Source: Chryseobacterium lactis
Lineage (GTDB): Bacteria; Bacteroidota; Bacteroidia; Flavobacteriales; Weeksellaceae
Reading direction: 5' to 3'
Length of the DNA: 64,000 nt
Assembly: GCF_003815875.1 (NCBI RefSeq)
Contig: NZ_CP033924.1
Location: forward strand, 62,001 to 126,000
In this document: positions 26,364 to 34,378 of the stretch, in pieces
How positions within the stretch are numbered: position 1 is the stretch's first letter
Layout: each line of letters begins with the position of its first letter
Translations under genes and position numbers: made by a program
Notes under the pieces: model-generated
The model's input: the letters and a program-made list of their open reading frames with translations, nothing else
Told to the model about the DNA's origin: nothing
Database searches by the model: none

Positions 26364-28739
26364 ATGAATCGAAAGATCATTATTCTTTTAAGTCTTATCT
26401 CCACATCATTTCTTTTTGCGCAAAGTCTGGAAGGAACGATTACAGATAAAGACAGCAAACCGGCGGGAGAGATCGAAGTTGTACTCACAAAAGACAATGC
26501 TAAATTTTCTGCTATTACAGATGACAAAGGAACGTTTAAGATTCCTTTGAAAGAACAAGGAAATTATTTACTTGAAATCATAAAAGACGGTGTAAAAACT
26601 AGCAGTGATACTATTACGGTAAAAGGCAATGAAAGAAAAGACCACCAGATTAAAGAAGCTCCTATTCAGGAGCAAAAGATAGAGGGAGTAACCGTTACGG
26701 CAAAGAAAAAATTATTCGAAAGAAAAGTAGACCGTCTGGTTTTCAATGTAGAAAATTCTGTGGCTTCACAGGGTATCGATGCTATTGAAGCTTTAGCCAA
26801 AACGCCAATGGTAAAAACCAGTGATGATGCGATCAGTATTGCCGGAAAAAGTAATGTGGCCGTGATGATCAATGACAGATTACTCAACCTCAACGGGCAG
26901 GAACTTATTAACTATTTGAAAACACTGCGTTCTGATGATATCTTAAAAATTGAGGTCATCACTACTCCACCTGCAAAATATGAAGCAGAAGGAAAGAGCG
27001 GACTGATCAATATTATTCTTAAAAAAAGTGCAAATCTGGACTGGAACGGATCTATTCAGACTTCAGGAAATTATTTCTGGGGAAAACCTACTGTTTCCTC
27101 AAGAGGCGGAGCAACTTTCAATTATCAGGGTGAAAAATTGTCTCTCAGCACCAATTTATCTGCCGGAGATAACTTCTGGCAGTATGATACCTACAATTAC
27201 CTGAAAAGTACCGTCAATTCTGATTATTGGAACCGCGACAGTGACAATCTGAATAATTATAAGTATACCAGTGGAAACATAAAATCAGAATATAAAATCA
27301 ATGACAAAAACCTCGTAGGAATTAATTATAATTACTCACACAGCAATCCTTTAGAGAAAGGCAAAAGTAATTCGGTAAGGGCTAATAGCGATGGTATTCT
27401 TAATATTCTTTCTGATTTCAGTAACAGAAACAGCAGAGATGTTCATAATGCCAGTGCATTTTATGAAGTAAAACTAGACAGTGCCGGAGGTAAACTGAAC
27501 CTTACCGCCAACCTGATGATCAATAATTCTAATGCGAAAAATTTGTCGAACACCGTTACCTCTGAGACTATTTCTACCATGGCGAATCCTATCAGCAAAT
27601 ACAGAATTTATTCAGGGCAGGCTGATTTTGAGAAAACTTTTGCTAAAATAAAAACGGAAGCAGGATTAAAGTATACAAGGATTAAAAATAATTCAGAATT
27701 TAATTTTTTTACTATTGAAAATAACCAGTACAATTTAAATCCTGCCCGTACCAATACTTTCCTTTACAATGAGCAAAACTATGCTGCTTATGTATCAACC
27801 AATTTTAAAATCAGTGAAAAATGGGACGCAAAAGCAGGGCTTCGCTATGAATATACGACCCTGGAAGGTATTTCAATGAATGATAACCTATCCAATCAGA
27901 TTAAATATGGAAAATTCTTTCCTACAGCTTATTTAAGTTATAAGCCTAATGAAAATCATGCATTTTCACTCAACTATTCAAGGAGAATTTCCCGTCCGTA
28001 TTTCGGAAACCTCAATCCTTTCAAATATTACACCTCGGAATATGAATACAATACGGGAAATCCTTATTTGCTGCCTTCATTTTCAGATATTTTTGAATTC
28101 GGATATGTTTTAAAAAACAGCTTCAATGTCACCCTGTATTACAATAAAAATAAAAATAACTGGGACAGAATTCAGATGGTAGATGGAAATGTAAAATACA
28201 GTATCGTCAAAAATTTCTACGATGAAAATCAGGCAGGAATCAATATCAGCTACAATTACAATAAACTGAAATGGCTTGAATCCAGTATTTTTATGAACGG
28301 TTATTATACCCAATCGAAATCTTACGATCCTTTGGTTCTTCCCGCACCGGCAGGATACAGTGCCAATTTTAATCTCGATAATAGTTTTTTCCTTAATAAA
28401 GAGAAAACGGTAACCTTACTGTTGGGGCTTTGGAGCAGTCTTCCTAATAGAAATGGAAATACTTATTACTATTCAAGTGCTTCGCTTTATACCGGAATGA
28501 AGCTAAGTTTGATGAACAAAAAGCTGCTTCTCAATGTGTATTTAAACGATATTCTGAATACCAATCGTGAAAAGGGAATAGAATACTATCCCTCATACAA
28601 TGTGGATTATCAATACAAAGGAATTACCCGAAACGTACATCTTTCTCTGACGTATAAATTCGGAAACAATGATGTAAAGGGTGCTACAAAACAAATTAAG
28701 TTTGAAGAGTCAAACAGAGCAGGTGGCTCTGGTAATTAA
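26364..28739 (+). CDS. TonB-dependent-receptor-like outer-membrane beta-barrel protein
   Basis: 791 residues from ATG 26364 (MNRKIIILLSLISTSFLFAQS, signal peptide). A carboxypeptidase-regulatory-like beta-sandwich (about 22-95: GTITDKDSKPAGEIEVVLTK) is followed by a plug-like domain (VDRLVFNVENSVASQG; VITTPPAKYEAEGKSGLINI). A long barrel continues to the C-terminus (THLSLTYKFG type ending). This is the OMP_b-brl_3 group common in Bacteroidota, related to SusC-like receptors but shorter and without a SusD neighbour. Cargo unknown. The divergent Crp-like gene may control it. Confidence 0.87.
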   Translation: MNRKIIILLSLISTSFLFAQSLEGTITDKDSKPAGEIEVVLTKDNAKFSAITDDKGTFKIPLKEQGNYLLEIIKDGVKTSSDTITVKGNERKDHQIKEAPIQEQKIEGVTVTAKKKLFERKVDRLVFNVENSVASQGIDAIEALAKTPMVKTSDDAISIAGKSNVAVMINDRLLNLNGQELINYLKTLRSDDILKIEVITTPPAKYEAEGKSGLINIILKKSANLDWNGSIQTSGNYFWGKPTVSSRGGATFNYQGEKLSLSTNLSAGDNFWQYDTYNYLKSTVNSDYWNRDSDNLNNYKYTSGNIKSEYKINDKNLVGINYNYSHSNPLEKGKSNSVRANSDGILNILSDFSNRNSRDVHNASAFYEVKLDSAGGKLNLTANLMINNSNAKNLSNTVTSETISTMANPISKYRIYSGQADFEKTFAKIKTEAGLKYTRIKNNSEFNFFTIENNQYNLNPARTNTFLYNEQNYAAYVSTNFKISEKWDAKAGLRYEYTTLEGISMNDNLSNQIKYGKFFPTAYLSYKPNENHAFSLNYSRRISRPYFGNLNPFKYYTSEYEYNTGNPYLLPSFSDIFEFGYVLKNSFNVTLYYNKNKNNWDRIQMVDGNVKYSIVKNFYDENQAGINISYNYNKLKWLESSIFMNGYYTQSKSYDPLVLPAPAGYSANFNLDNSFFLNKEKTVTLLLGLWSSLPNRNGNTYYYSSASLYTGMKLSLMNKKLLLNVYLNDILNTNREKGIEYYPSYNVDYQYKGITRNVHLSLTYKFGNNDVKGATKQIKFEESNRAGGSGN

Positions 28740-28773
28740 AATGATCAGTTCAAGAGGATAAAAACTATACCAC

Positions 28774-28815
28774 GGCCAACAGGCTCCTGTTTATGGGATC
28801 TGTTGGCCATTTTTT
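28774..28815 (+). terminator. Intrinsic terminator after the receptor gene
   Basis: Stem GGCCAACAG (28774-28782) with CTGTTGGCC (28800-28808), followed by ATTTTTTAT. Confidence 0.85.
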
Positions 28816-28833
28816 ATGAAGATAGGATTCAAA

Positions 28834-29211
28834 TCAAATCCTCACTTTTTTATTCTTAGAAAAATGAAATGGTTTTATTTTAAAAATATAATATAACATT
28901 CCACCGGCAAAATAGGCAAGCACATCAAAAAAATCTCCGGTAAATACGTTGGATAGCTGAGGGCAAAGTACTTCAAAAAGAAAAGACAGGTATAGCACTG
29001 AAGTGATCACAAATTTCAGATCAGGTTTCCACCGGTATTTCAATACTGAATTCATGATCAATTCTATCAGATAACAATACATCGGTACTGTGATAAAATC
29101 TGTAAAATGATTGTTGATCACAGAAATGTAAATACCCTTTCTTCTCAATAAAATAATTCCGGCCCATGCCGCCAATCCCAACAAAAACCAATATGAAACC
29201 CTGCTTTTCAT
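28834..29211 (-). CDS. VanZ-like small membrane protein
   Basis: A 125-residue protein with about four hydrophobic segments. The second half (FLFEVLCPQLSNVFTGDFFDVLAYFAGG) follows the VanZ pattern E-x-x-Q ... D-x-x-D-x-x-x-N/A-x-x-G. VanZ-like proteins are envelope proteins, one of which gives low-level teicoplanin resistance; most have no known role. Its ATG overlaps the stop of a 44-residue upstream gene by one base (TAATG), so translation is coupled. Confidence 0.65.
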   Translation of the reverse strand: MKSRVSYWFLLGLAAWAGIILLRRKGIYISVINNHFTDFITVPMYCYLIELIMNSVLKYRWKPDLKFVITSVLYLSFLFEVLCPQLSNVFTGDFFDVLAYFAGGMLYYIFKIKPFHFSKNKKVRI

Positions 29212-29345
29212 TACATATGAAGTATTGCCATAATTAACCCGATAATCACCTGCAGGATCTTCGACATGATTTCCTGTACATCAGTTTCACTTTTATTTTC
29301 GTCTTTCTCCGTTGCCTCGTAATTAAATTTTTGTTTTCCTTCCAT
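29211..29345 (-). CDS. Small 44-residue protein with C-terminal hydrophobic segment
   Basis: ATG at 29345 (MEGKQKFNYEATEKDENKSE) to TAA at 29213-29211. The first 25 residues are charged. The last ~18 (SKILQVIIGLIMAILHM) are hydrophobic and could form a membrane anchor or amphipathic helix. Its stop and the ATG of the VanZ-like gene overlap as TAATG, which supports it as a real gene. A minus-strand TATCTTTG box (29373-29366) and a perfect palindrome (29376-29399) lie directly upstream. I know no family. Confidence 0.6.
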   Translation of the reverse strand: MEGKQKFNYEATEKDENKSETDVQEIMSKILQVIIGLIMAILHM

Positions 29346-29365
29346 TGCTATAAGATTTGATATTG

Positions 29366-29399
29366 CAAAGATATCAAATTAGAACATTTGTTCTAATTT
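29366..29399. promoter_or_regulatory. Perfect palindromic operator and minus-strand -7 box, TetR locus
   Basis: AAATTAGAAC (29376-29385), spacer ATTT, GTTCTAATTT (29390-29399): 10-bp perfect arms. The minus-strand -7 box TATCTTTG (29373-29366) abuts it, so a bound repressor would block the small-protein/VanZ-like promoter. The tetR gene starts 47 bases to the right. Confidence 0.65.
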
Positions 29400-29446
29400 T
29401 AAAAATATGATTTATTCCACTCTTATATTCTTATCTTTGAGGTATT

Positions 29447-30079
29447 ATGAACACCAAAGAAAAGATTCTGTCTAAGGCGCTGGAATTGTTTAATGAAAAA
29501 GGCTACAACACTGTTACTACAAGGCATATTGCGGCGGAGCTCGGTATCAGTGCCGGAAATCTGCATTATCATTTCAAGCATTCTGAAGACATCATCAAGA
29601 TTTTGTTTTCACAACTGGTTATCAACATGGATGAGCTTTTGAACCGGATGAAGAAAATGGAGATAAAAACGCTTAAAGATCTTTATTCATTTACTTTTTC
29701 TACTTGTGAAATATTTTATTCATACCGTTTTATTTTTGTCAACTTCGTCGATATTCTAAAAGAAATTTCTGAAATAAAATTACAGTATGAAGAAATTCAT
29801 GTAAACAGAAAGGAAGAGTTTCAACTCATATTCTCAGGATTTCAAAAACATAATATCTTTAAAAAAGACATTCCGGATTTTCTTATGCACAGCCTTATTG
29901 AGCAAATTTTCATCATTGCAGACAACTGGCTTACCCATAACAGATTAATTTTAAAACTTGAAAAAGAAGCAGCAGTATGGCATTATACATTGCTTCAGAT
30001 GAATCTCTTTTATCCTTTGCTGACTGAAAAACAGCAACAACTTTACGAGAAACAATATATTCAACCACAAAATGTATAA
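29447..30079 (+). CDS. TetR/AcrR family transcriptional regulator
   Basis: A 210-residue protein with the TetR HTH at residues ~5-50 (ILSKALELFNEKGYNTVTTR, HIAAELGISAGNLHYHFKHS). The C-terminal ~150 residues are helical and aromatic-rich, suited to binding a hydrophobic ligand. The box TATCTTTG (29432-29439) ends only 7 bases before the ATG, so its mRNA may be nearly leaderless. A palindromic operator lies between it and the divergent small-protein/VanZ-like genes. The GNAT gene overlaps its end. Confidence 0.87.
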   Translation: MNTKEKILSKALELFNEKGYNTVTTRHIAAELGISAGNLHYHFKHSEDIIKILFSQLVINMDELLNRMKKMEIKTLKDLYSFTFSTCEIFYSYRFIFVNFVDILKEISEIKLQYEEIHVNRKEEFQLIFSGFQKHNIFKKDIPDFLMHSLIEQIFIIADNWLTHNRLILKLEKEAAVWHYTLLQMNLFYPLLTEKQQQLYEKQYIQPQNV

Positions 30080-30545
30080 AATGATCATTAGAAGAGGTGT
30101 TGAAAGTGACCTGCCCGGGATGAAACAGCTTTTTGCAGAAACGATTACTGAAATCTGTAAAAAAGACTATACTCCGGAACAGCTTCAGGCATGGAAGTCC
30201 GGTGTTGACAATCATCAAAGATGGGAAAAAGTAATAAAGGAACAATTTGTTTTGATTGCTTTATCGGAAAATAAGATCGTTGGTTTTTGTACTTTAGATC
30301 AGGGAAATTATATTGACCTCCTGTTTGTGCATCAAAATGAGCAACATCATGGAATTGCCTCCGGTCTTTACGCATTGATGGAAGAGGAAGCACTCCGGAA
30401 AAATGAGGTAACACTGTCTGCGGATGTTAGTAAAACGGCAAAACATTTTTTTGAAAAGAAAGGATTCCAGGTGGTGAAAGAGCAAATTGTCACTGTAAAA
30501 GGTATTAACCTCATCAACTATAAAATGCAGAAAAACATCAAATAA
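30072..30545 (+). CDS. GNAT family N-acetyltransferase
   Basis: A 157-residue acetyltransferase. The acetyl-CoA loop is in LFVHQNEQHHGIASGLYALM (Q/R-x-x-G-x-G/A variant), followed by the C-terminal KTAKHFFEKKGFQVVKEQ strand-helix. The N-terminus (IIRRGVESDLPGMKQLFAET) is typical of YafP/ElaA-like members. The ATG at 30072 overlaps the tetR stop; an alternative ATG three codons on (30081) is equally possible. Substrate unknown. Confidence 0.85.
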   Translation: MYKMIIRRGVESDLPGMKQLFAETITEICKKDYTPEQLQAWKSGVDNHQRWEKVIKEQFVLIALSENKIVGFCTLDQGNYIDLLFVHQNEQHHGIASGLYALMEEEALRKNEVTLSADVSKTAKHFFEKKGFQVVKEQIVTVKGINLINYKMQKNIK

Positions 30546-30556
30546 AAATGTGACAT

Positions 30557-31378
30557 ATGCAGGATCCACAAGAAGAATATCACCAATATCGAATTCCGGT
30601 ATCTGTTGAATTTGAAAATGTATTTACCCATTTTTATTTTGCAGAAAACAGGTCTGATCATCCTGTGACGAAAACCCTGCTTCCTACTTTTCAAACTATT
30701 CTATTGTTTTGCTTCGGAAAAGCATCCATGTCTACCCGGGAAGAAACAATTGTAGATGTTGATCAGTGTTTATTTTTCGGGCCGGTACGACAGGCCTTTG
30801 AGTACACCCTTTTCCCGGAAACATCGATTCTTGTTGCCAATTTTAAGGAAGATGCTTTCTTCAGATTTTTTGGAAAAATAGCATATGAGAATCATTCTGT
30901 ACGCCACCCTGATCAGTTGCTGGCAGAAAATTGTTTTACCGATCTATGGCACCAGCTTAGTGAAATTGGGTCCGTAACTGAGAAAGTTGATCATATTTTA
31001 GAATTTTCAAAACCTTATTTGCAACAGCAGGATTGTACCAGCCAGCTTTTGACCCGTTTTGAAAATCATCATCTGGATCCGGTGAAAACGATCGCAGAAC
31101 AAACCCACCAGACTGAAAGAAATGTTCAACGCAAGCAAAAGGAAAGGTTTGGTTATTCTGTAAAGGAAATTACCCGGTACAACCGCTTTTTACAAGCCAT
31201 CAAAATCATTGAAAACGGAATGGTAAAAAAGAATAAAATAAACTGGTTTGCCATTATTGATGAATGCGGCTATTATGATCAAAGCCAGCTTATCCATGAT
31301 TTCAAACATTTCTTGCATATCTCTCCTTCCCAATATGTAAAATTTCAACAGGATATCTGCAATCCGAAATCTGAATAG
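30557..31378 (+). CDS. AraC family transcriptional regulator
   Basis: A 273-residue protein. Residues ~1-150 form an AraC-associated N-terminal sensor region (YRIPVSVEFENVFTHFYFAE). The C-terminal HTH has KTIAEQTHQTERNVQRKQKE as first motif and NWFAIIDECGYYDQSQLIHD as second, closing in ISPSQYVKF. It is 11 bases after the GNAT stop, and the flavoprotein at 31454 follows in the same direction and may be its target. Confidence 0.8.
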   Translation: MQDPQEEYHQYRIPVSVEFENVFTHFYFAENRSDHPVTKTLLPTFQTILLFCFGKASMSTREETIVDVDQCLFFGPVRQAFEYTLFPETSILVANFKEDAFFRFFGKIAYENHSVRHPDQLLAENCFTDLWHQLSEIGSVTEKVDHILEFSKPYLQQQDCTSQLLTRFENHHLDPVKTIAEQTHQTERNVQRKQKERFGYSVKEITRYNRFLQAIKIIENGMVKKNKINWFAIIDECGYYDQSQLIHDFKHFLHISPSQYVKFQQDICNPKSE

Positions 31379-31453
31379 ACAGATTTCGTTTTCTTACAAT
31401 TTTTAAACGGATCGCTGCTCTAATTTTGTCCTATAAATTAAAAAAACAGAGTA

Positions 31454-32044
31454 ATGAAACATTTAATCATTTATGTACATCCGAATGAAAACAGTTTAAA
31501 CCACAACCTGTTAGAACATGTTGAAAATATTCTTCAATCAGAAAATCACGAGATTAAAGTAAGGGATTTGTACACTCTTCATTTTGATCCTGTTTTATCC
31601 TTAGATGATATGAACGGCTGGCATACCGGACAAGTATCGGAAGACGTTAAAACAGAGCAGGATCATATTTCCTGGGCAGATCAGATTACATTTATCTATC
31701 CTATATGGTGGACGGGATTACCAGCGATGATGAAAGGATATATAGACCGTGTTTTCAGTTATGGTTTTGCGTATCGCTATGATCAAGGTATTCAAAAAGG
31801 TCTTTTAAAGGGAAAAAAAATAGTTATTATCAATACTCATGGGAAGTCTCATGAAGAGTATCAGCAATCCGGGATGGACAAGGCCTTGTCTCTTACTTCA
31901 GATCATGGTATTTTTATCTACTCCGGTTTTGAAATCATCCGTCATTTCTTTTTTGATAAAGCAGATAAGGCAACCTCTGAAAATATAGATTTGTGGAAAA
32001 AGCAAATCGAAAACACTTATTATCAGTCTGTTTTGAATGATTAA
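31454..32044 (+). CDS. NAD(P)H-dependent oxidoreductase, flavodoxin-like fold (quinone reductase type)
   Basis: A 196-residue protein of the Flavodoxin_2 family (NQO1/KefF/MdaB). The N-terminal strand IIYVHPNENSLNHNLLEHV provides the flavin phosphate loop. The signature FIYPIWWTGLPAMMKGYIDR is complete, followed by FSYGFAYRYD. It reduces quinones or similar acceptors by two electrons with FAD or FMN. A TAATTTTG box (31421-31428) precedes it. Confidence 0.88.
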   Translation: MKHLIIYVHPNENSLNHNLLEHVENILQSENHEIKVRDLYTLHFDPVLSLDDMNGWHTGQVSEDVKTEQDHISWADQITFIYPIWWTGLPAMMKGYIDRVFSYGFAYRYDQGIQKGLLKGKKIVIINTHGKSHEEYQQSGMDKALSLTSDHGIFIYSGFEIIRHFFFDKADKATSENIDLWKKQIENTYYQSVLND

Positions 32045-32159
32045 TAAACCTGATTCAGTAAGACTTTCATATCATTATCGGATATTTTACCGATAGAGGA
32101 TTTGTGGCATGGAATTCGCTTCAGAGAGGATAAGTAAAATTGTTTTGAACCTTTATTTT

Positions 32160-32239
32160 AAACCATTAAGATTCGTAAAAGGTTAAGTTTTTTTTAAAAA
32201 CAAATCTTGTTATAACCTTACAAATTATCTTAATGGTTT
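32160..32239. repeat. Long imperfect palindrome with perfect 13-bp ends
   Basis: AAACCATTAAGAT (32160-32172) and ATCTTAATGGTTT (32227-32239) are perfect inverted repeats. Inside, AAGGTTA and TAACCTT pair again, so the 80-base unit can fold into one long interrupted hairpin. Elements with AACCATTAAG ends look like the dispersed palindromic repeats of flavobacterial genomes. It lies just upstream of the tyrS leader promoter. Confidence 0.6.
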
Positions 32240-32244
32240 AAATA

Positions 32245-32272
32245 TTGGATCTTTCAAAAATTTCTATATTTG
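32245..32272 (+). promoter_or_regulatory. Promoter of the tyrS leader
   Basis: TTG (32245-32247), 17-nt spacer, TATATTTG (32265-32272): a full match to the flavobacterial TTG-N17-23-TAnnTTTG promoter. Transcription would start about 32277-32280, at or just before the leader ATG (32281). Confidence 0.7.
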
Positions 32273-32280
32273 CAATACTA

Positions 32281-32379
32281 ATGAAACATTTAAACAGCAT
32301 ATTGCGTCTTCCTTTTTTCAGTGAGTATTACAACCCGTACTATCGTTCGGGAAAACTTTCTATAGCTATCATTCAATAA
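32281..32379 (+). CDS. Tyrosine-rich leader peptide of tyrS
   Basis: A 32-codon ORF (MKHLNSILRLPFFSEYYNPY...), stop TAA at 32377-32379. Tyr codons occur at positions 16, 17, 20 and 21 (TAT TAC ... TAC TAT). The ORF lies between a strong promoter and an intrinsic terminator, and the next gene is tyrosyl-tRNA synthetase. This is the arrangement of a ribosome-stalling attenuator: shortage of charged Tyr-tRNA would stall the ribosome at the Tyr pairs. No Shine-Dalgarno is seen, and the expected transcript begins within a few bases of the ATG, so translation is probably leaderless. Confidence 0.75.
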   Translation: MKHLNSILRLPFFSEYYNPYYRSGKLSIAIIQ

Positions 32380-32399
32380 AATAATCTAACGATATATAG

Positions 32400-32428
32400 A
32401 GCCCGGACAGTACCTGTCCGGGCTTTTT
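32400..32428 (+). terminator. Attenuator terminator before tyrS, with competing antiterminator
   Basis: AGCCCGGACAG (32400-32410), loop TAC, CTGTCCGGGCT (32414-32424): 11 perfect pairs followed by TTTTT, ending 20 bases before tyrS. The 5' arm segment CCCGGAC (32402-32408) can instead pair with GTTCGGG (32345-32351, one G-U) inside the leader ORF. That segment can also pair with CCCG (32334-32337). Thus 1:2, 2:3 and 3:4 pairings are all possible. Confidence 0.8.
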
Positions 32429-32447
32429 CATTTTAAAATAATTCAAT

Positions 32448-33647
32448 ATGATCAATACATTAAAAGAAAATGTGGCCATCATCCTACCTGAGAATGGATT
32501 GGAAGAAAAATTAAAGTTGGCCAAAGAAGAAAACAGAACATTATCCATTAAGCTGGGTTTTGATCCTACAGCACCTGATCTTCATCTGGGGCATGCCGTC
32601 GTACTAAAAAAACTGAAACAATTTCAGGATATTGGGCACCAGATTATTATTGTTGTAGGAAGTTTTACTGCCAGAATCGGAGATCCAACAGGAAAGAACA
32701 AGGCAAGGATGTCTTTAACTCCTGAAGAAGTGCAACATAATGCTGAAACGTATATTAATCAGCTTTCCAGGGTTATTGATGTAGAAAAAACCAAGATCGT
32801 GTTCAATTCCGATTGGCTTGATGCTCTTGATTTTTCGGAAGTCATTCAGCTCCTGTCAAAAGTTACAGTCGCGCAACTGATGCATCGTAATGATTTCAAT
32901 AAAAGATTTACAGAAAACACTCCGATTGCGATGCATGAATTGGTTTATCCTATTCTTCAGGGTTTTGATTCTGTCAAAATCGAGTGTGATATTGAAATGG
33001 GAGGAACCGACCAGCTGTTCAATTGTACCATGGGCAGACAGCTTCAGGAAGTTCATCAGATGCCGGCTCAGATTGTCATGTGTATGCCGCTGCTGAAAGG
33101 TCTTGATGGCAAAGAAAAAATGAGCAAATCCTTACATAACATCATTGGCCTCACTGATGCACCCAACGAAATGTTTGGAAAAACCATGTCTACTCCGGAT
33201 ACTTTGATCGATGAATTTATTGACCTCACTACAGATTTTACCGTTGAAGAAAAAAAGGAATTAAAATCCAGAATAGAAAGCGGTCAAAATCCAATGGATA
33301 TCAAAAAGCTGATTGCCAAAAATATTATCAGACAATACCATGATGAAACCTCAGCAGAACATGCTGAACAGTTCTTTACCAATCAGTTTCAGAATAAAAA
33401 TTTTGAGGAAAAATCCTATGAATCGGTTCAGATCACTACTTTACAGCATGATAACAGCAAAGCTTTATTAATAGAACTTTGTCATCAATTGAAAAAAGAT
33501 CTGAGCAAATCAGCAATACGAAGATTAATTGAAAACGGAGGCGTTCAGGTGGATAACCTGAAAATAACTGATCCCAATGAAAAAATTGAACTCTTCCCTC
33601 AAACTAAGATAAAGATTGGAAAAAGGGCATTTTTTGAGCTTGTATAA
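32448..33647 (+). CDS. tyrS: Tyrosyl-tRNA synthetase
   Basis: A 399-residue class I synthetase. It has the HIGH-type motif HLGH in GFDPTAPDLHLGHAVVLKKL, the KMSKS loop in DGKEKMSKSLHN, and a C-terminal S4-like RNA-binding domain (SAIRRLIENGGVQVDNLKI). It attaches tyrosine to tRNA-Tyr. The GFDPTAPDLHLGH form and the length match the TyrRS group with a shortened C-terminal domain (TyrZ-like). Upstream lie the leader ORF and attenuator described separately, so expression should follow Tyr-tRNA charging. Monocistronic. Confidence 0.96.
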   Translation: MINTLKENVAIILPENGLEEKLKLAKEENRTLSIKLGFDPTAPDLHLGHAVVLKKLKQFQDIGHQIIIVVGSFTARIGDPTGKNKARMSLTPEEVQHNAETYINQLSRVIDVEKTKIVFNSDWLDALDFSEVIQLLSKVTVAQLMHRNDFNKRFTENTPIAMHELVYPILQGFDSVKIECDIEMGGTDQLFNCTMGRQLQEVHQMPAQIVMCMPLLKGLDGKEKMSKSLHNIIGLTDAPNEMFGKTMSTPDTLIDEFIDLTTDFTVEEKKELKSRIESGQNPMDIKKLIAKNIIRQYHDETSAEHAEQFFTNQFQNKNFEEKSYESVQITTLQHDNSKALLIELCHQLKKDLSKSAIRRLIENGGVQVDNLKITDPNEKIELFPQTKIKIGKRAFFELV

Positions 33648-33654
33648 CGAAGAT

Positions 33655-33763
33655 GGAAGCCAGAAGCTGGATCTGCCTGAAGGGTAAAAACTTATTGTAG
33701 ATTATTTGTAATTAATAGCTACGAGAACTGATAAGATAATAATACTTCTAACCTGCGGCTTCC
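33655..33763. repeat. Inverted repeat in the tyrS-exonuclease gap
   Basis: GGAAGCCAGAAG (33655-33666) pairs in two blocks with CTTCT (33745-33749) and GGCTTCC (33757-33763), about 80 bases apart. It resembles the GAAG/CTTC-rich intergenic repeats of Chryseobacterium. No gene is visible in the 193-base gap. Confidence 0.4.
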
Positions 33764-33840
33764 CACTTCCAACCTAAGAAACTTTTTTGTTACTGCATCA
33801 TCTTAAATCAATATCTTCGTTCTATTAAAAACCAGTATCA

Positions 33841-34362
33841 ATGAGCTATATCATGGTCGATATTGAATCGGATGGGCCGATTCCGGGAGATTTTTCAATG
33901 GTATGTTTTGGTGCCGTTCTTGTCAATGAAGAACTGGATACAACATTCTATGGAAAGCTGAAGCCTGTTTCTGAGAAGTTTAATCCTGATGCTTTAGCTG
34001 TTTCCGGCTTCAGCAGAGAAGAAACAATGCAGTTTGACGATCCCAAGAAGGTCATGCTCGAATTTGAAGAATGGATTGAGAAACATTCCAAAGGAAGACC
34101 TATTTTCATCAGTGACAATAATGGTTTCGACTGGATGTTTATCTGTTGGTATTTTCATCATTTTACCGGCAAAAATCCTTTCGGTTATTCTTCCAGAAGA
34201 CTTTCTGACCTGTATTGTGGTCTGGAAAAAGATACTTTTGCCCAATGGAAGCATCTTCGCAAGACAGAACATACGCACAATCCCGTGGATGATGCCAGAG
34301 GAAACGCAGAAGTTCTTCTGTACATGAAGAAAGAAATGGGACTTAAAATAAGTTTTAAATAA
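33841..34362 (+). CDS. DEDDh-type 3'-5' exonuclease-like protein
   Basis: A 173-residue RNase T/Rv2179c-like exonuclease. ExoI motif is MVDIESDGPIPGDF (Asp and Glu), ExoII is FISDNNGFDWMFICW (Asp), and ExoIII is HNPVDDARGNAEVLL with His and Asp. All four acidic residues and the histidine are present, so it should be active on RNA or DNA ends with two metal ions. It is first of three genes: a 16-base gap, then an orphan, then a GNAT overlapping by one base. Confidence 0.82.
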   Translation: MSYIMVDIESDGPIPGDFSMVCFGAVLVNEELDTTFYGKLKPVSEKFNPDALAVSGFSREETMQFDDPKKVMLEFEEWIEKHSKGRPIFISDNNGFDWMFICWYFHHFTGKNPFGYSSRRLSDLYCGLEKDTFAQWKHLRKTEHTHNPVDDARGNAEVLLYMKKEMGLKISFK

Positions 34363-34378
34363 TCTCCACCAGCCAATC

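Noticed and set aside
32045..32280. A T-box riboswitch upstream of tyrS
   Set aside because: No specifier loop or T-box sequence; the leader ORF explains the terminator better, and T-boxes are not known in this phylum.
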